DNA of 64,000 bases from Sva-07 sp963707515 (lineage in GTDB: Bacteria > Actinomycetota > Acidimicrobiia > Acidimicrobiales > Ilumatobacteraceae), in the NCBI GenBank assembly GCA_963707515.1, contig CAVPQI010000001.1, forward strand, positions 1,178,001 to 1,242,000. Direction: 5' to 3'. Each line of letters starts with the position of its first letter. The first letter of the stretch is position 1. Both the position numbers and the translations under genes were made by a program. Shown piece by piece: positions 60,552-64,000 of this stretch. Below the pieces are notes generated by a model that had not been told where the DNA came from, did no database searches, and saw only the letters and a program-made list of their open reading frames with translations.

Positions 60552-61451
60552 TCAGGGAGATTCGCTGAGACCGCTCGCCGACAGACGACGCCCGAGGCGG
60601 CGCACGTACAGCGCGCCGAGCACCCCGCTCGCCACGAGCACCGCGAAGCCGGCGGAGGTGACGACGTAACCGGCTCGCAGCTCGGAGTCGGAGACGTCGT
60701 CGCCGGAGAGGGCGGCACCGATGGCGACGAGCACCGTCGCCGCCACGTAGGTGAGCCACCATGCCGTGCCGACGGGCGCCACCTTGCGCGCGGTGAACGA
60801 TCCGTCGACGCGCCCAGACGCCCGCGGCGCGAACGCGATGCGTTCGATCTCCGAGAGCACCAGCTTGGGGATCACCAGGTTGGCGACCGGGATGAACCAG
60901 CCGCCGACCGTCCACCCCGACGTCCACTGCCGGTGCCCCTGCCACAGTTGCTGGGTCGCCTTGTGGGCACTGTGCATCCAGATGATCATCAACACGAAGA
61001 GCACCAGGCCGCAGATCACCGTGAACCCGGCGAACGCACTGAAGGTGTCGTCGATGGCGAGCCAGTCGTCGTAGGCGCGCGCCTCGGCGCGCGAATCGAT
61101 CGGCGTGTCCCAGTACGAGTTGAAGGCGCTGAGGGCGGCCAACGACAGCACAGCGGCGACGGCGGCGACGGCGGCGAGCGCCCAGAAGAAGCCCTGGATC
61201 GTGCCACCGAGACCGCCCGAGACACCGTGCACGCCGACGACCGGGTGTGCCTGGGCGTACGGGAAGGCGGCGTATCCCGGCGGCACGGGCTGGTGCATCG
61301 CCGGCGGCGTGACGGGCATCGGTGGCGGTCCGCCGGGCGGCGCACTGCTCGCGGTGGGCGGGGGCGGCAGCTGACGGGGGTACGACTCCGGCGGATACCA
61401 CCGTCCGTCGGAGGCGAGCCACCAGCCAGGGCCCGGTTGCGTGTCGTTCAT
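60552..61451 (-). CDS. DUF4328 membrane protein with N-terminal DUF2510-like motif
   Basis: 299 residues. The opening PGPGWWLASDGRWYPPESYP is the DUF2510-like motif common in actinobacterial membrane proteins. A Pro-rich stretch (about 22-70) leads to four membrane helices. Conserved DUF4328 features are ICGLVLFVLMIIWMHSAHKA, WTSGWTVGGWFIPVANLVIP and VLSEIERIAF. GGAG lies 8 nt before the ATG. It is 100 bp upstream of the nuclease gene on the same strand; a shared transcript is possible. The function is unknown. Confidence 0.92.
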   Translation of the reverse strand: MNDTQPGPGWWLASDGRWYPPESYPRQLPPPPTASSAPPGGPPPMPVTPPAMHQPVPPGYAAFPYAQAHPVVGVHGVSGGLGGTIQGFFWALAAVAAVAAVLSLAALSAFNSYWDTPIDSRAEARAYDDWLAIDDTFSAFAGFTVICGLVLFVLMIIWMHSAHKATQQLWQGHRQWTSGWTVGGWFIPVANLVIPKLVLSEIERIAFAPRASGRVDGSFTARKVAPVGTAWWLTYVAATVLVAIGAALSGDDVSDSELRAGYVVTSAGFAVLVASGVLGALYVRRLGRRLSASGLSESP

Positions 61452-61513
61452 CGATCGGCTCCCACGGGCGAGCATTCTTGCATCGCCCCGCGCGAGCCAC
61501 CATGACAGGTGCA

Positions 61514-61519
61514 TAGCCT
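61514..61519 (+). promoter_or_regulatory. TANNNT -10-like box of the tldD operon
   Basis: TAGCCT ends 6 nt before the tldD ATG at 61526. No Shine-Dalgarno sequence. Confidence 0.5.
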
Positions 61520-61525
61520 CGACAC

Positions 61526-62989
61526 ATGACCGAACTCCTCGTGGACTCGCCCACGATCGACGACCGGTTGCGGATGGCGCTTCCCGACGACGTCGACTAC
61601 GCATCCGCACGGCTCGTCGACGAGCGATCCGAACGCCTGACGGTGCGACGCAACGAACTCGAACCGATCTTCACCGACTTCGACACCGGCGTGATGATCT
61701 CGATCTGGGACGGCGGCGGGCTCGGCTATGCGGCGACCACCGACCTCAGCGAGTCGGGGCTGGCGGCCGCCGTCGAGCGGGCGCGGCGCTGGGCGGCGGT
61801 GACCGCCGGGGCGATGGTGACCACCGAGGCGCCGAGCGACCATCCGACCGGCAGCTACCGCTCACCGGTCGAGGTCTCGTGGGACACGATGCCCCTCGCC
61901 GACCGCCTCGAGCTGCTGCACCATCAGTCGCGACTGCTCGGCACCGACGAGCGCATCGTCGACTGGGACGCCTCCCTCATCCGGCGCGACGTCGACCAGC
62001 TCGTGGTCACCGCGTCGAGGTCCGGCGACCGCGGCCGCATCGAGCAGCGCTTCCGCTTCGTCTACCCCGAGCTCGGCGCAACGGCGAACGAGGGCACCAA
62101 CACGCAACGGCGCACGTTCGGCGGGCACTCCTTCTGCGGCCAGGGCGGCGCCGAGGTGCTCGGCCGGTACGGCTTCGGCGACGCCGCCACCCAGATCGCC
62201 GAGCAGGTGTTGGAGCTGCTCGCCGCGCCCAACTGTCCGACGGGCGTGATGGATCTGCTGCTCGCCCCCGATCAGATGATCCTCCAGATCCACGAGTCGA
62301 TCGGCCACCCGCTCGAGCTCGACCGGATCCTCGGCGACGAGCGCAACTACGCCGGCACGAGCTTCGTCACGCCGGAGATGTTCGGCAGCTACCAGTACGG
62401 CTCGCCGTTGCTCAACGTCACGTTCGACCCGACCGTGCCCGGCCAGCTGGCCTCGTACGGGTTCGACGACGACGGCACCCCGGCCGAGCGCCAACACCTG
62501 ATCGAGAACGGCATCCTCGTGCGCGGACTCGGCGGCGCCGTGTCGCAACGACGCAGCGGCATCCCGGGTGTGGCCAACTCGCGGGCCGAGAACTGGAACC
62601 GCCCGCCGATCGACCGCATGGCCAACCTCAACGTCGAGCCCGGCGAGTCGACGGTCGACGAGCTGATCGCCTCGATCGAGCACGGCGTCTACATGCACAC
62701 CAACAACTCGTGGTCGATCGACGACAGCCGCAACAAGTTCCAGTTCGGCTGCGAATACGGGCAGCTGATCGAGGACGGCGAGATCGTCGGCGCCGTCCGC
62801 AACCCGGGCTACCGGGGCATCTCGTCCACGTTCTGGCGCAACCTGTCCGGCGTCGCCGATCGCTCCAGCTTCACGGTGATGGGCACGCCGAACTGCGGCA
62901 AGGGCGAGCTCAACCAGGTGATCGGCACCGGCCACGCCTCGCCGGCGTGCAAGTTCTCCGACGTCGAGGTGTTCGGAGGCGAATCGTGA
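61526..62989 (+). CDS. tldD: TldD-family metalloprotease
   Basis: 487 residues. Zinc motif HESIGH (256-261) in MILQIHESIGHPLELDRILG, as in TldD of the TldD/TldE protease that processes modified peptides. ITVDDAG-type strands are replaced by FTPE/MFGSYQYGSPLLNVTF, typical of the actinobacterial branch. GVANSRAENWNRPPIDRMAN, HTNNSWSIDDSRNKFQFGCE and KGELNQVIGTGHASPACKFS complete the fold. The partner TldE gene overlaps by 4 nt (GTGA at 62986) after GGAGG. Substrates may be peptide antibiotics or toxin-linked peptides. Confidence 0.95.
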   Translation: MTELLVDSPTIDDRLRMALPDDVDYASARLVDERSERLTVRRNELEPIFTDFDTGVMISIWDGGGLGYAATTDLSESGLAAAVERARRWAAVTAGAMVTTEAPSDHPTGSYRSPVEVSWDTMPLADRLELLHHQSRLLGTDERIVDWDASLIRRDVDQLVVTASRSGDRGRIEQRFRFVYPELGATANEGTNTQRRTFGGHSFCGQGGAEVLGRYGFGDAATQIAEQVLELLAAPNCPTGVMDLLLAPDQMILQIHESIGHPLELDRILGDERNYAGTSFVTPEMFGSYQYGSPLLNVTFDPTVPGQLASYGFDDDGTPAERQHLIENGILVRGLGGAVSQRRSGIPGVANSRAENWNRPPIDRMANLNVEPGESTVDELIASIEHGVYMHTNNSWSIDDSRNKFQFGCEYGQLIEDGEIVGAVRNPGYRGISSTFWRNLSGVADRSSFTVMGTPNCGKGELNQVIGTGHASPACKFSDVEVFGGES

Positions 62990-64000
62990 CCACCGATCTG
63001 TCGTTCGCCCGGCCGGCCGTCGACGACCAGTCCTACTTCGACGAGCTGGTGACCGCGGCGACCGCCAAGTTGGTCGGCGCCGAGGTACTGCTGGCCAACG
63101 TCGCCGGGGAACGCACCGATTTCATCCGCCTCAACCACAGCGACGTCCGCCAAGCGGGCACCGTCGACCAGCAGACGCTGACGCTCGAGCTGGTCGAGGG
63201 GCAACGCCACGTCGCCGGGCGCATCCGGCTCACCGGCGACCGCGCCGTCGACGAGGGGCGCGTCGCCTCGTTGATCGGCCAGCTGCGCGAGCAGCGCAGC
63301 CACGTCAGCGACGACCCGTTCCTGCTCTACAACACCGAGCCGCGGTCGACCGAGCGCATCGAGCGCGGTGCAGTCCCCGACCCGGCTGCCGCCCTGGCCG
63401 ACATCCGCGCCGCCGGCGCGGGGCGCGACCTGGTCGGCATCTACGCCTCGGGCGACACCTACAACGGCTTCGCCAACAGCCTCGGTCAGCGCAACTGGTT
63501 CCAGTCGACGACGTTCAACCTCGACTGGTGCTTCTACCTGCGCGCCGACAAGGCGGCCAAGAACCTCTACGCCGGCTTCGAGTGGAACGACGACGCGTTC
63601 GCCGCCAAGGTCGACTGGTCGGCGCGACAGCTGGCGGCACTGGAGCGTCCGGCGATGTCGCTGTCACCCGGCGAGTACCGCACATTCCTGGCACCGCGGG
63701 CGATGGAGGAGCTGATCCAGCTGATGGCGGGCTACGGCGCGTTCGGCATGGACGCCCACCAGACCCGGCAGACGCCGCTGCTGCGCATGATCGTCGAGGG
63801 CGAGCGGTTGTCCCCGAAGCTGTCGATCACCGAGGACACCGCCTCGGGCGTCGCCGCCAACTTCCAGTCGGACGGCTTCGTGCGCCCGGACCGGGTGTCG
63901 CTGATCGTCGACGGCGCCTACGCGGACACGTTGGTGTCACCGCGTTCGGCGCGCGAGTACGGCGTCGAGACCAACGGCGCGGGCGGTCACGAGATGCCCG
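62986..64000 (+). CDS. TldE/PmbA-family protein (partial, runs off the window)
   Basis: At least 338 residues read in one open frame from GTG 62986 to the window end; the C-terminus is missing. It opens VTTDLSFARPAVDDQSYFDE and contains DLVGIYASGDTYNGFANSLG, EWNDDAFAAKVDWSARQLAA, SLSPGEYRTFLAPRAMEELI and LSPKLSITEDTASGVAANFQ. This matches the non-catalytic TldE/PmbA partner, which lacks HExxxH. GGAGG lies 7 nt upstream. With TldD it forms the heterodimeric protease. Confidence 0.93.
   Translation, partial: MTTDLSFARPAVDDQSYFDELVTAATAKLVGAEVLLANVAGERTDFIRLNHSDVRQAGTVDQQTLTLELVEGQRHVAGRIRLTGDRAVDEGRVASLIGQLREQRSHVSDDPFLLYNTEPRSTERIERGAVPDPAAALADIRAAGAGRDLVGIYASGDTYNGFANSLGQRNWFQSTTFNLDWCFYLRADKAAKNLYAGFEWNDDAFAAKVDWSARQLAALERPAMSLSPGEYRTFLAPRAMEELIQLMAGYGAFGMDAHQTRQTPLLRMIVEGERLSPKLSITEDTASGVAANFQSDGFVRPDRVSLIVDGAYADTLVSPRSAREYGVETNGAGGHEMP

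Noticed and set aside
1..64000. tRNA or rRNA genes
   Set aside because: I scanned the intergenic gaps by eye and found no cloverleaf-like TTCRANNC box with matching arms and no rRNA-like stretch.

Overview
The window is about 70% G+C and tightly packed with genes. It looks like chromosomal DNA from an actinobacterium, most plausibly Acidimicrobiia (Ilumatobacter-like). Reasons: a DXP isoprenoid gene (dxs), a PASTA-domain Ser/Thr kinase homologue, DUF2277, DUF2630 and DUF4328 proteins, the mnmA / MetE-like / ligA neighbourhood known from actinobacteria, and many start codons preceded 6-9 nt upstream by TANNNT, as expected for leaderless mRNAs. The class assignment is inference. I saw no rRNA, tRNA or CRISPR array.

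Layout. 1-6634: serA, a membrane protein, a GNAT/MenC-type racemase pair, an SCP2 protein and an SDR, all read through dense 1-nt indels that look like sequence error. 6731-16536: PASTA kinase homologue, ligA, a membrane protein, a MetE-like protein, and a cysteine desulfurase-mnmA operon for tRNA 2-thiouridine. 16628-25394: metabolic genes (methyltransferase, LLM oxidoreductase, SDR, dxs, tandem GNAT, enoyl-CoA hydratase, inositol-phosphatase-like enzyme, Cys/Met-type PLP enzyme). 25546-32635: small conserved proteins, NfuA-like Fe-S scaffold, cation and EamA transporters, surE, a secreted propeller-like protein, msrB and a metallo-hydrolase. 32681-32969: an array of five inverted-repeat units. 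33000-39837: M20 peptidase, HrpA helicase and an MFS exporter. 39840-43025: a mobile patch of visibly lower G+C with a HepT remnant, a secreted TIMP/NTR-like protein, a complete IS3 element and an IS110 scrap. 43026-64000: beta-lactamase-fold hydrolase, DoxX, a TetR plus heterodimeric ABC exporter operon with a clear operator, thioesterase, amidase, an ECF42-type sigma/DGPF module, lipase maturation factor, stress protein, DUF167, DUF2630, a large secreted nuclease, DUF4328 and the start of a tldD-tldE operon.

The most distinctive feature is the set of short palindromic repeats at gene ends. There are at least four families: 53-bp elements with 14-bp arms, GGGG-core palindromes, an 80-bp element with a covarying stem, and the five-unit array. 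Most lie between convergent genes, so they probably double as transcription terminators. The second is the leaderless-promoter grammar, which fixes several start codons and includes a divergent pair whose start codons are separated by only 30 bp. Frameshifts outside the first 6.6 kb (near 12.4, 14.7, 34.67, 38.14 and 39.64 kb) interrupt otherwise intact genes and are also most simply read as sequence errors.
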